From Pseudarthrobacter enclensis (GTDB lineage Bacteria; Actinomycetota; Actinomycetes; Actinomycetales; Micrococcaceae), in the NCBI RefSeq assembly GCF_030811655.1, contig NZ_JAUSRE010000004.1, positions 62,001 through 126,000 of the forward strand: a stretch of 64,000 nucleotides of DNA. The letters run 5' to 3'. The notes under the pieces were generated by a model, which was not told where the DNA came from, ran no database searches, and worked only from the letters and a program-made list of their open reading frames with translations. Numbering within the stretch: position 1 is the stretch's first letter; each line of letters starts with the position of its first letter. Positions 41,652 through 50,280 of this stretch are shown piece after piece. The position numbers and the translations under genes were made by a program.

Positions 41652-42767
41652 CTAGCGCCTCTGGATGGCTTCTGCCTGTTCAGCCAGGGCGGTCAGCGGC
41701 ACGCCCTCCGGCCGCTCCACCGTGCTCTGGATGGAGACCGTCATGCCGCTGTGCGCGGCTTTGAGGACCGATTCCATGACCTCCAGGACGTGATAGGCCA
41801 GGGTCCCTCCCGCGCGCGGTTCCTTGCCCCGCGGGGTGGAAGCCAAGTCAGCGATGCCGAACCCGCGTCCCGAGTCGATGTAGCCTGCGGAGGCGGGAAG
41901 TGTTTCCCAGTCCTGGGCGCCCAGGGAGAACAGCTGGACGTCGCCGTCGAAGTGGTTGGGATCCGGCACCACCAGGGATCCGCGCTCGCCGTGGATTTCG
42001 ATGTTCGGGGACTTGGACTTCACGGCATCGAAGCTCATGAACAGGGTGGACAGGGCTCCGGAAGCGTGGACCAGGATGCCGGTGACGTGGGAATCGATGG
42101 TGACCGGTACCGTTTCGCCCTGGCGGGGGCCGGATCCGATGGTGCGTTCGTTGCGGGTGTGGCTTGCTGCGCCGATGACCGACACCACCGGGCCCAGCAG
42201 CGTCACCAGGGCAGTGACGTAGTAGGGGCCCATGTCCAGAAGAGGGCCCCCGCCGGGCTGGTAGTAGAAGTCGGGGTTGGGGTGCCAGCGTTCGTGGCCT
42301 GGGGTGACCATGGTGGCGGACGCCGAAATGGCGGCGCCGATCAGGCCGTCGTCGATCGCTTTGCGGGCGGTCTGGATGCCGGTGCCCAGCACGGTGTCAG
42401 GGGCGCAGCCGACGACCACGCCTGCCTGGCGTGCTGCGTCCAGCACCTGGCGTGCCTCTTCGGTGGTGGCCGCCAGCGGCTTTTCTCCGTACACGCTCTT
42501 GCCGGCCGCGATTGCCTTCAGCGCGACATCAGCATGCGCCGCGGGGATGGTCAGGTTCAGGACCAGGTCGATATCGTCAGCGGCGAGCAGTTCCTCCACG
42601 GAGACGGCGCGGACGCCGTCGTAGTCATCTGCCACAGCCTGGGCGCGCGCCGGATCCAGGTCCGCCACCGCCACGAGCTGGATCTGGTCCAGACGCCGGA
42701 AGTTGGTGAGGTACTGGGCGATGATGGCTCCGCAGCCAATGATTCCGACTTTCAACGGCTTGCCCAC
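41652..42767 (-). CDS. Gfo/Idh/MocA-family sugar dehydrogenase (last gene of the glycoside cluster)
   Basis: A 371-residue NAD(P)-dependent dehydrogenase. Rossmann start LKVGIIGCGAIIAQYLTNF, VADLDPARAQAVADDYDG, and the catalytic Lys in VYGEKPLAATTEEARQVLDA are standard. Family substrate motif: PDFYYQPGGGPLLDMGPYYV with the His-less GPYY variant. GTG start at 42767 overlaps the ThuA-like gene by 16 bases, with AAAGGGG upstream. It is the distal gene of a minus-strand cluster with ThuA-like, barrel isomerase, another Gfo/Idh and a sugar ABC transporter, so it likely reduces or oxidises a sugar intermediate. Confidence 0.93.
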   Translation of the reverse strand: MGKPLKVGIIGCGAIIAQYLTNFRRLDQIQLVAVADLDPARAQAVADDYDGVRAVSVEELLAADDIDLVLNLTIPAAHADVALKAIAAGKSVYGEKPLAATTEEARQVLDAARQAGVVVGCAPDTVLGTGIQTARKAIDDGLIGAAISASATMVTPGHERWHPNPDFYYQPGGGPLLDMGPYYVTALVTLLGPVVSVIGAASHTRNERTIGSGPRQGETVPVTIDSHVTGILVHASGALSTLFMSFDAVKSKSPNIEIHGERGSLVVPDPNHFDGDVQLFSLGAQDWETLPASAGYIDSGRGFGIADLASTPRGKEPRAGGTLAYHVLEVMESVLKAAHSGMTVSIQSTVERPEGVPLTALAEQAEAIQRR

Positions 42768-43450
42768 AGCAGGCCCCTTTCGATGATGGTGCGTACGTTC
42801 TGGTCCTGGAGGATTTCCACCCGGTGCCCGGGCGTGCAGACGAAGATCCGGCCCTTGCCCCACTGGCGGGTCCAGATGGCGGGGGAGGTCACCTCGCGGT
42901 GCCAAGGATCCCACTCGCGGACTTTTTGGGTGGTGGTGGCCAGGACGTCGACGTAGTCGTCAGAGAGGACCCAGTACTGTTCGGTGACCAGGTCGAAGTC
43001 CTTGATGCCCTTGGTGATGGGGTGCTCGGCGGCGGCGGGCAGCATGTTCACGGTGTAGGGCACGTAGTTGTCCGACTGCTCGCCCACGCACTCGTCGGGG
43101 TGCTTGCCGGGGTGGCAGGCAAACTGGCCGCCGATCAGGTGCAGGTAGTCGGAGGTGTTCCGGTAGGAATCGGCGATGCCGCCGTGCCATCCTGCGAGGC
43201 CGGTGCCGTTCTCCACGGCTGCCCGCAGTCCGGCGAACTCGTCCTTTTCGATGGTGCTCATGGTCATGCACTGCACGATCAGGTCCACGCCCGCCATGTA
43301 TGCCGCGTCGGCGTAGACCTTGGGGGACTCCTCCACCCGGACGTCGTATCCGTTGTCCTTGAGGTAGGGAATGAAGAGCTCCGTGGCCTCGTAGGGCTGG
43401 TGGCCGTCCCAGCCGCCGCGGACGACCAGCGCATTCTTGCGATCTGTCAT
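42752..43450 (-). CDS. ThuA-like protein
   Basis: A 232-residue class-I-amidotransferase-like fold protein of the ThuA family, which is linked with trehalose and disaccharide use through 3-keto intermediates in rhizobia. ALVVRGGWDGHQPYEATELF opens it, GTGLAGWHGGIADSYRNTSD carries the conserved Trp-His-Gly, and GKGRIFVCTPGHRVEILQDQ closes it, with the conserved GH. ATG 43450 has AAAGGAAA upstream. The gene is flanked by the Gfo/Idh dehydrogenase (16-base overlap) and the barrel enzyme gene 49 bases upstream, the expected company for keto-glycoside processing. Confidence 0.9.
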   Translation of the reverse strand: MTDRKNALVVRGGWDGHQPYEATELFIPYLKDNGYDVRVEESPKVYADAAYMAGVDLIVQCMTMSTIEKDEFAGLRAAVENGTGLAGWHGGIADSYRNTSDYLHLIGGQFACHPGKHPDECVGEQSDNYVPYTVNMLPAAAEHPITKGIKDFDLVTEQYWVLSDDYVDVLATTTQKVREWDPWHREVTSPAIWTRQWGKGRIFVCTPGHRVEILQDQNVRTIIERGLLWASR

Positions 43451-43498
43451 TGAAGTTTCCTTTGTCTGGCTGCCGGCGTGTGCCGGCAAGGCTTGGGG

Positions 43499-44503
43499 TC
43501 AGTGGCTGGAGAAGGCGGCGTCGAAGGCGGCGGCGGGCGGCGCAATCCGCGCCAGTTCCTTGACCATGGCCAGCGCCTGGGGGGCGCCGATGAGCCGATC
43601 CATGCCGGCATCCTCCCATTCGATGCTGGTAGGACCTTCGTACCCGATGGCGTTCAGCGTCCGGAAGATCCTGTTCCACTGGACATCCCCGTGCCCTGCG
43701 GTGACGAAGTCCCAGCCGCGCCGGGGGTCCGCCCAGGCCAAGTGGGAGCCGAGGCGGCCGTTGCGTCCGTCCAGCTGGCGCACGGATTCCTTGACGTGGA
43801 CGTGGAAGATCTTGTCCGCGAAGTCCTGCAGGAACATCACCGGGTCCAGGTCCTGCCAGATGAAGTGCGAGGGGTCGAAGTTCAAGCCGAAGCATTCCCT
43901 GTGGCCGATCGCCTCAAGGGTTCGCTTAGCCGTCCAGTAGTCGTAGGCGATTTCGGACGGGTGGACTTCAAGGGCGAACCGGACGCCCTCCTCCTCGAAG
44001 ACGTCGAGGATGGGGTTCCAACGGTCGGCGAAGTCCTGGTAGCCGGCGTCGATCATCGACTGCGGGGCCGGCGGGAACATGGCCACCGCCTTCCAAATGG
44101 AGGAGCCGGTGAATCCTGTCACGGTCTTCACGCCAAGGCGGGCGGCCGCGCGGGCGGTGTCCTTCATGGCCTCAGCCGCCCGGCGGCGTACCCCTTCGGG
44201 CTCGCCGTCACCCCAGGTCTCAGCTGACAGGATGCCCTGGTGGCGCTCGTCGATGGGGTCGTCACACACAGCCTGCCCGGTCAGGTGGTTGGCGATCGCA
44301 AACACCTTGAGATTGTTCTTCTCAAGAATGTCCAGGCGGCCCTTGAGATAGTTGTCGTCCTCCGCTGCCCGGCGCGGGTCCAGGTGGTCGCCCCAGCAGG
44401 CGATCTCCAGCCCGTCAAAGCCCCACTCGCCGGCAAGCCGGGCAACCTCCTCGAACGGCAGGTCGGCCCATTGGCCGGTAAAGAGCGTGATTGGTCGTGT
44501 CAT
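43499..44503 (-). CDS. Sugar phosphate isomerase/epimerase-family TIM barrel
   Basis: Xylose-isomerase-like barrel of 334 residues. [20 protein letters not shown] starts it, and metal-binding residues are seen in [14 protein letters not shown] (Glu), [11 protein letters not shown] (Asp/His), FHVHVKES (His) and SIEWEDAG (Glu). Barrels of this type act as epimerases or, in some keto-glycoside pathways, as beta-eliminating or deglycosylating enzymes. ATG 44503 has AGGAAC upstream. It is placed between a Gfo/Idh dehydrogenase and ThuA, which makes a step after sugar C3 oxidation plausible; that is inference. Confidence 0.92.
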   Translation of the reverse strand: MTRPITLFTGQWADLPFEEVARLAGEWGFDGLEIACWGDHLDPRRAAEDDNYLKGRLDILEKNNLKVFAIANHLTGQAVCDDPIDERHQGILSAETWGDGEPEGVRRRAAEAMKDTARAAARLGVKTVTGFTGSSIWKAVAMFPPAPQSMIDAGYQDFADRWNPILDVFEEEGVRFALEVHPSEIAYDYWTAKRTLEAIGHRECFGLNFDPSHFIWQDLDPVMFLQDFADKIFHVHVKESVRQLDGRNGRLGSHLAWADPRRGWDFVTAGHGDVQWNRIFRTLNAIGYEGPTSIEWEDAGMDRLIGAPQALAMVKELARIAPPAAAFDAAFSSH

Positions 44504-44573
44504 GTGAGTTCCTAGGTTCCTTGAAGCGGTTGCTGTTCTGTGCCGGGCCGGTGCCCAGGCTTCTTCTCGCTGC

Positions 44574-45752
44574 TCAGACTTTTTGCCACTGGCTGGAATT
44601 CGCGGCGCTTGATTCCACGGCGGCGAGGACCCGCTGCACCTGAAGGGCGTCGCCGAAGGACGGTTCCGGTTGGCGCCCCTCACCGATGGCGGTGACGAGG
44701 TCCACCACCTGGTGGGTGAAGCCGTGTTCGTATCCCAGGCCGTGGCCGGTGGGCCACCAGTTCCCCACGTAGGGGTGCTCGGGTTCGGTGACAAAGATCC
44801 GGCGGAAGCCCGCATCGGGGGACTCCGCCGCGTCATAGAAGGACAGGACGTTCATCTCCTCGAAATCGAAGGCGAGTGAGCCCTTGGTGCCGTTGACCTC
44901 CAAACGCATGGCGTTCTTCCTGCCCAGCGCATAACGCGTCGCTTCGAACACACCGATGGGGCCGCCGTCGAACTTTGCGCTGAAGATGGCCGCATCATCC
45001 ACCGTGACTGTCCCGCGGGGAGCGTCGCTGCTGAGGTCGCCGTGGCCGCCAAGGCCCACGAGGTCCCCGGCCAGTGGCCGTTCGCGGACAAAGGTTTCCA
45101 GTATTGCCGATACACCGCTGATGTTCCGCCCTGTGACCCACTGGGCGGCGTCGATGCTGTGCGCCCCGATGTCGCCCAGGGAGCCGGAGCCGGACTTGCT
45201 CTTGTCCAGCCGCCACGTCATGGGGGCGTTGGCGTCGGAGAGCCAGTCCTGAAGGTACTGGGCGCGGACATGGCGGATCTCGCCGAGCCTGCCCTGTTCC
45301 ACGAACCGCTTGGCCAGCGCCAAAGCGGGCGTTCGGCGGTAGCTGAAGCCGCACATCGAGAAGACGCCGTGCTTCGCGGCGGTCTCTGCGGCAAGGGTCA
45401 TCCGTTCGGCTTCCTCCACGGAGTTGGCCAGCGGCTTTTCGCACAGCACGTGCTTGCCGGCTTCAAGGGCGGCGATGGCGATCTCGGCGTGGGTGTTGCC
45501 GGGTGTGCAGATGTCGATGAGGTCGATGTCGTCACGCTCGATCAGGCGGCGCCAGTCAGTCTCAACCGACTCCCAGCCCAGCTTGTCCGCGGCTCCGCGG
45601 ACGCCGTCGGCATTCCTTCCGGCCACCGCGGTGAGCTGTGGCTGCAGCGGCAGGTCGAAGAACCGTGGTGCGGTGCGCCAGGCGTGGGAGTGGGCTGCAC
45701 CCATGAAGGCGTAGCCCACCATTCCGACCCGCAGGGGCTTTGCGGTGGTCAT
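44574..45752 (-). CDS. Gfo/Idh/MocA dehydrogenase, resembling levoglucosan/glycoside 3-dehydrogenases
   Basis: A 392-residue NAD(P)-dependent sugar dehydrogenase. Rossmann motif [20 protein letters not shown], catalytic Lys in [20 protein letters not shown], and the sequence [40 protein letters not shown], then [20 protein letters not shown] (Asp/His of the active site). These stretches resemble, from memory, Pseudarthrobacter levoglucosan dehydrogenase, which oxidises C3. It lies directly downstream of the sugar ABC permease genes (30-base gap) and is probably the entry enzyme of the pathway. Confidence 0.92.
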   Translation of the reverse strand: MTTAKPLRVGMVGYAFMGAAHSHAWRTAPRFFDLPLQPQLTAVAGRNADGVRGAADKLGWESVETDWRRLIERDDIDLIDICTPGNTHAEIAIAALEAGKHVLCEKPLANSVEEAERMTLAAETAAKHGVFSMCGFSYRRTPALALAKRFVEQGRLGEIRHVRAQYLQDWLSDANAPMTWRLDKSKSGSGSLGDIGAHSIDAAQWVTGRNISGVSAILETFVRERPLAGDLVGLGGHGDLSSDAPRGTVTVDDAAIFSAKFDGGPIGVFEATRYALGRKNAMRLEVNGTKGSLAFDFEEMNVLSFYDAAESPDAGFRRIFVTEPEHPYVGNWWPTGHGLGYEHGFTHQVVDLVTAIGEGRQPEPSFGDALQVQRVLAAVESSAANSSQWQKV

Positions 45753-45782
45753 GTTGAAAGTCCTTTCTGGAAATCCCGGATG

Positions 45783-46688
45783 TTACTTGCTGAAGCCGGC
45801 GGTCAGGCCTGCCAGCAGCTGGCGGCGGCCGATAACGTAAAGCACCAGGATGGGGAGGGTGCTGAGCACCACGGAGGCGAGCACAGCAGGGATGTTGACG
45901 CTGAACTCACCCTGAAAGGTCCACAGGCCCAGGGGAAGGACCCTCAGGCTGGGGCTCTGGGTGAGGACCAGCGGAAGCAGGAACCCGTTCCAGACATGCA
46001 GGCCGTTATAGATGGCAACGGTCACGATGGCCGGGCGCGTCAGGGGCAGGGCCAGCCGCCACATCGTCTGCCACTCGCTGCAGCCGTCCAGCCGCATGGA
46101 CTCGAACAGTTCGTTCGGGACGTCACGGATGAAGTTGGACAGGATCAGGACCGTCAGCGGGATGGCGAAGGCTATGGACGGCAGCATTAGCGCCAGCAGG
46201 CTGTCGTACAGGTTGAGCCGGATGATCATCAGGTAGATGGGGATGATCGTGGCCTGCAGCGGGATGGCAAGCCCCATCAGGAACATGCCGTTGACCAGCC
46301 TGAGGAACCTGCCGGCGCCGCGGACGATGGCAAACGAGGCCATGAAGGAGATCAGCACCGTGGGAATCACGGAACCGAGCGTGACGATGGCGCTGTTCAT
46401 GAAGTACTGCGCGAAGTCCGCCTCGAGGACCATCTGGTAGTTCTCCAGCGTGGGCGAGGTGGGAAGGGCCAGTGGATTCTGGCCGAAGTATCCCGCCTGG
46501 GTCTTAAGGCTGGTGATCACCACGTAGTAGACCGGCAGGATAATTATGGCCAGCCAAAGCCAGCCGCCCAGGCCGCCGGGAATGTTGAGCCGCCGCAGCT
46601 TTGGGCCGAGCCCCCGCTTGGCGGCTGCGGAGCCGCCAAGCGTTCCGGTGTGGGCCCCCTGCGTATTGCTTTTCAGGACGGTACTCAC
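45783..46688 (-). CDS. Sugar ABC transporter permease (MalG-type)
   Basis: Carbohydrate importer inner-membrane subunit, 301 residues with six membrane helices. The coupling-helix motif is present as ESMRLDGCSEWQTMWRLALP (EAA loop, with the conserved Gly) and the C-terminus ends GRRQLLAGLTAGFSK, usual for MalG/AraQ types. GTG 46688 starts one base after the stop of the MalF-type gene. The ATPase is absent from the cluster; actinobacterial sugar importers commonly share an MsiK-type ATPase encoded elsewhere. Confidence 0.95.
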   Translation of the reverse strand: MSTVLKSNTQGAHTGTLGGSAAAKRGLGPKLRRLNIPGGLGGWLWLAIIILPVYYVVITSLKTQAGYFGQNPLALPTSPTLENYQMVLEADFAQYFMNSAIVTLGSVIPTVLISFMASFAIVRGAGRFLRLVNGMFLMGLAIPLQATIIPIYLMIIRLNLYDSLLALMLPSIAFAIPLTVLILSNFIRDVPNELFESMRLDGCSEWQTMWRLALPLTRPAIVTVAIYNGLHVWNGFLLPLVLTQSPSLRVLPLGLWTFQGEFSVNIPAVLASVVLSTLPILVLYVIGRRQLLAGLTAGFSK

Positions 46689-46689
46689 C

Positions 46690-47625
46690 CTACAAACCTT
46701 CCAGTTGGCTGCCCTGCTTGTCCTTGCCCCCAAGGCGCTGGAGGAACAAGGCAAGTGCAAGGCCGATGATGACGAGGATGACGGCAATGACGCTGGCCGG
46801 CCCCATGAGGTTGGCCCGGAAGCCGCGGAGGTACATGTCCAGCGCCAGGATCCGGGTGGAGTTGCCCGGGCCGCCGCCGGTGAGGACGAAGATCAGGTCG
46901 AAATAGGTCAGCGAACCCACCACCATGAGGGTTGACGAAGTGATGATGGTGTACTTCAACTGCGGCAGGGTGATGTGGAAGAACTGCTTGATGGTCCCGG
47001 CGCCGTCGATCTGCGCTGCCTCATACAGCGACTTCGGGATCTGCCGCACGCCGCCCTGGTAGATGAGCGTGTGGAAGGGGACGAACTGCCATGCGATGAC
47101 GAAGATGACCAGGCCCAGCGCAAGCTGGGGAACCCCCAGCCAGTCCTGCGCCAGGAACGGCAGCCCCAGGCCAGTTGCCAGGCCGAAGTTAGGGTCCAGC
47201 AGCGCCTTGAAGGCAATGGCGACGGCGGCGGAGGACAAGAGCAGCGGCAGGAAGTACAGCACGGCAAGGGCGGCGCGGTAGCGCTGGCTGCCGGCCGTGA
47301 AGACACCCAGGAGCAGGCTGATGGGTGTCTGGACCAGCCACGAAACGGCCATGATCAGGAAGGTCAGGCCCAGGGCGTTATACAGCCCGGGATCCGCCAG
47401 GACGGAGAACCAGTTATCCAGGCCCGCCGCCCCAATGGCACCGATGCCGTCCCAGCTGGTGAAGCTGAGGATGAGCACCCCTGCCAGCGGGACGACGGCG
47501 AACACCAGGAAGAAGAACAGCGCCGGCAGCGTCAACCATGCCAGGGCCGTCTTGCGCTGTTCCGTTGGTTTGGAACTGGCCGGCCGGACGGCAGCCCGGG
47601 GGGCAGTGGAGACGGCGTTACTCAT
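46690..47625 (-). CDS. Sugar ABC transporter permease (MalF-type)
   Basis: A 311-residue partner permease with six membrane helices (PALFFFLVFAVVPLAGVLIL and onward). The EAA loop is SLYEAAQIDGAGTIKQFFHI followed by TLPQL. ATG 47625 overlaps the substrate-binding protein stop by four bases, and the longer frame to 47745 is rejected. Works with the MalG-type permease and the binding protein of the same operon. Confidence 0.96.
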   Translation of the reverse strand: MSNAVSTAPRAAVRPASSKPTEQRKTALAWLTLPALFFFLVFAVVPLAGVLILSFTSWDGIGAIGAAGLDNWFSVLADPGLYNALGLTFLIMAVSWLVQTPISLLLGVFTAGSQRYRAALAVLYFLPLLLSSAAVAIAFKALLDPNFGLATGLGLPFLAQDWLGVPQLALGLVIFVIAWQFVPFHTLIYQGGVRQIPKSLYEAAQIDGAGTIKQFFHITLPQLKYTIITSSTLMVVGSLTYFDLIFVLTGGGPGNSTRILALDMYLRGFRANLMGPASVIAVILVIIGLALALFLQRLGGKDKQGSQLEGL

Positions 47626-48950
47626 TTGCCCAGGGTGGCGTTCATGTTCTCGGCGAACTGCTGCGGCGTAATTGACTTCAGGAACAGCTGGTCGATGTTG
47701 TTCAGCAGCGCCTCGGCGGCGGTGGGGCTGAGCGCCTGGTCCCATGACTGCTGGAAGTTCGGTGCGTTCTTGGCCATGCCGTAGACGAAGTTGAGGAACT
47801 CCTTGTCCTCGGAGGTGTTCAGTTTGTTTTCGATGCCGTTAACAATGGGCACGGAGCCGGAGTTGATGTAGGCGTCAATGACCGTGTCGGTGAGGATACC
47901 GTCCTTGAAGAACTTCTTGGCGGACTCCTTTTCCTTGTCCGAGGCCTTGGAGGAGATGGACATGTAGGCAGCCGGATTCCCCACGCCGTTCTTCGGGTCT
48001 CCCTTGCCGCCGGCAACCGTGGGGAACGGAACAAAGCCCAGTTTGCCGTTCTGTACGAAGTTCTGGCCCGCTTTCTTCATGGAGCCGTAGGTCCAGGAAC
48101 CGTGCAGCATCATGGCTGCCTTGCCGGAAAACAGAAGTGCCTGGTCAGCCTGCGAATCCGCGGTGATGGAGGAGAACCCCTTGATGAAGCCGTCGGCGGA
48201 GACGAGCTCCTGGATCTTCGTGCCCGTCTGGATGACCGCCGGATCCATCCAGGCATTGGGCTTGCCCGCAAAGATGGCATTGAACACTTCGGGGCCGCCG
48301 ATACGGTCCAGGAGGTATTCCAGCCACATCATGGAGGTCCAGCGTGACTGGCCACCCAGCGAGAAGGGCGCCACGCCCATGTCATTGAAGGTTTTGACCA
48401 GGGACATGATGTCGTCCCAGGTCTGGGGCGGCTGTACGCCCGCCTTCTGGAAGAGATCCTTGTTGTAGAACAGGACAATCGGGGCGATGTACTGGTTGGG
48501 CAGGGCATAGATTTTGCCGTTGACGGTGGCGGCCCCGAATACCGACGGGAAGAACTTCTTCTTCAGGTCCGGGTTCTGGTCAAACCAGCCGGTCAGGTCT
48601 TCCACCTGGTTGGCCTCGGCGTAGGTCTTGAGGCCGCCACCGCCCCAGCCGTAGATGATGGTGGGTGCCTGGTTGGCGCCGATGGCGGTCTTGATCTTGG
48701 TCTTATAGGCGTCGTTCTGGAAGTACGTAACGGTGATCTTGTCCGCTGAGTTGGCCGAATTGAAGGCATCCACGGCCTTCTGCATGGTGGTCTGGTTCGG
48801 TTCGCCGGACAAGTACCACATGCTGGCGCCGCCTCCTCCGCTGGAAGCACCCGGACCCGACGTGCCGCAGGCACTGGTGGCGGCAACGGCAAAGGGAGTA
48901 AGGGCAGCGAGGGCGAGGAAAGAGCGCCGGGAGGTCTGGGGTTGCTTCAT
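47622..48950 (-). CDS. Sugar ABC transporter substrate-binding lipoprotein
   Basis: A 442-residue extracellular solute-binding protein (family 1). The N-terminus has a twin-arginine-like SRRSFLALAALTPFAVAA followed by lipobox TSAC, so it is probably exported by Tat and lipid-anchored at Cys28. The mature part has the two-lobed domain: MWYLSGEPNQTTMQKAVDAF, GVAPFSLGGQSRWTSMMWLE, AAMMLHGSWTYGSMKKAGQN. It is the first gene of the minus-strand cluster; ATG 48950 has GGAGAA upstream. A perfect 18-base palindrome lies 55 bases before the start. The ligand is unknown. Confidence 0.95.
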   Translation of the reverse strand: MKQPQTSRRSFLALAALTPFAVAATSACGTSGPGASSGGGGASMWYLSGEPNQTTMQKAVDAFNSANSADKITVTYFQNDAYKTKIKTAIGANQAPTIIYGWGGGGLKTYAEANQVEDLTGWFDQNPDLKKKFFPSVFGAATVNGKIYALPNQYIAPIVLFYNKDLFQKAGVQPPQTWDDIMSLVKTFNDMGVAPFSLGGQSRWTSMMWLEYLLDRIGGPEVFNAIFAGKPNAWMDPAVIQTGTKIQELVSADGFIKGFSSITADSQADQALLFSGKAAMMLHGSWTYGSMKKAGQNFVQNGKLGFVPFPTVAGGKGDPKNGVGNPAAYMSISSKASDKEKESAKKFFKDGILTDTVIDAYINSGSVPIVNGIENKLNTSEDKEFLNFVYGMAKNAPNFQQSWDQALSPTAAEALLNNIDQLFLKSITPQQFAENMNATLGK

Positions 48951-49004
48951 TGCTTCTCCATTGTGAAATTTGCAGTCGGGTACGGGGCGTCAGCTCCGAC
49001 GTTT

Positions 49005-49022
49005 GTTCGAAATATTTCGAAC
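49005..49022. promoter_or_regulatory. Perfect 18-base operator between sugar ABC operon and lacI
   Basis: GTTCGAAATATTTCGAAC, identical to its own reverse complement, within the 237-base divergent promoter region. The size and symmetry suit a LacI-family dimer, presumably the product of the gene at 49188. Confidence 0.8.
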
Positions 49023-49187
49023 GGTGATATAAGTCACGGTCTAAACTAAAACCCTAAAGATCGGCGCAGTCAAGGTATCGTAGAGGATATTTTCCGGCTG
49101 CTCCCGCTTAATGAGGGGCCCTTGACGCAAGAGAGGCGGGGTCTACAGAATGAATGCACTTCACATCCTTCGAAAGATTGCGAACCC

Positions 49188-50231
49188 ATGACGACCAAAA
49201 CGCCGGAGCGGGCCAAACCCACGCTCGCCACCGTGGCACGGCAGGCAGGGGTTTCGGCGCCCACTGTTTCCAAGGTGGTCAACGGCCGCGATGATGTGGC
49301 GCCCGAAACAAGGGCCCGGATTCTCGCCGCCCTGGAGCAGGCCGGCTACCGGTCGCCGGTGCAGCGCCGGGCGGCGGCGGAAGGCGGGACAGTGGTCGAG
49401 GTAGTCATCGATGTGCTCGATTCCGCTTACACCATTCAGGTGCTGAACGGCATTCTGCAGTTTGCCGCCGGAGCGGACGTGGAAATCCTGGTGAGCGTGA
49501 CGGGACAGTCCACGCCGGGCAGGCAAACGCCGGAACGCCGCGCCCAGCGCATGCTCGAGGAGGGCAGGGCGGGAATGATCGTGGTTACTTCAGCCTTCAG
49601 CGAGGCGCAACTGCACGCATTCCGCCGGCGCCAGATTCCGGTTGTGGTGATTGACCCACTCAATCCGCCGTCTGCCGACGTCGTCAGCGTTGGTGCCACC
49701 AACTGGGCCGGCGGCAAGGCCGCCACCGAACATCTGATGGGACTTGGACACCGGCGCATCGCCTACATCGGCGGAATCGAGGGCGCCGAATGCAACCAGG
49801 CGAGGCTGCACGGCTACATGGCCGCCCTGATGGCTGCCGGAGTAGCCGTGGACCCCGAATACATTGTTTCCGGCGGCCGGTTCCGGACCGAGAGTGGCGT
49901 CCACGGCTTCAAGGAGCTGCTGAAGCTTGACCCCCTCCCCACCGCCATTTTCGCCGGCAGCGACGCCATCGCCCTGGGTGTCCTCAGCGAAGCGCGGCGC
50001 CACGGCATCAGGGTTCCGGAAGACATCAGCCTCATCGGCTTCGACGGCACCAACCAGGGTGAGCAGTCGGTGCCGTCACTGAGCTCCGTGGCACAGCCGC
50101 TCGAGGAAATGGGGCGGGCAGCCCTGAGGTCACTCCTGCGACAGGCGCGGGGGGAAGTCCTGGATTCACACCGCGTGGAGCTGGCCACCCATGTCATTGT
50201 CCGGGAGTCCACTGCCCCTCCCGCCAGCTGA
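49188..50231 (+). CDS. LacI-family regulator of the glycoside cluster
   Basis: A 347-residue repressor. Helix-turn-helix: TLATVARQAGVSAPTVSKVV followed by NGRDDVAPETRARILAALEQ (hinge region). Sugar-binding domain: VVSVGATNWAGGKAATEHLM, GLGHRRIAYIGGIEGAECNQ, then TAIFAGSDAIALGVLSEARR. ATG 49188 is chosen from the family start; the frame opens further upstream at 49122. It is divergent from the sugar ABC operon with a palindromic operator between, and 49 bases ahead of the enolase-superfamily gene, which may be co-transcribed. Confidence 0.94.
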   Translation: MTTKTPERAKPTLATVARQAGVSAPTVSKVVNGRDDVAPETRARILAALEQAGYRSPVQRRAAAEGGTVVEVVIDVLDSAYTIQVLNGILQFAAGADVEILVSVTGQSTPGRQTPERRAQRMLEEGRAGMIVVTSAFSEAQLHAFRRRQIPVVVIDPLNPPSADVVSVGATNWAGGKAATEHLMGLGHRRIAYIGGIEGAECNQARLHGYMAALMAAGVAVDPEYIVSGGRFRTESGVHGFKELLKLDPLPTAIFAGSDAIALGVLSEARRHGIRVPEDISLIGFDGTNQGEQSVPSLSSVAQPLEEMGRAALRSLLRQARGEVLDSHRVELATHVIVRESTAPPAS

Positions 50232-50280
50232 CCGCCTGCCTGCGCGGCAGAAGCCGGCACCCACAACGGAAAGACATGGC

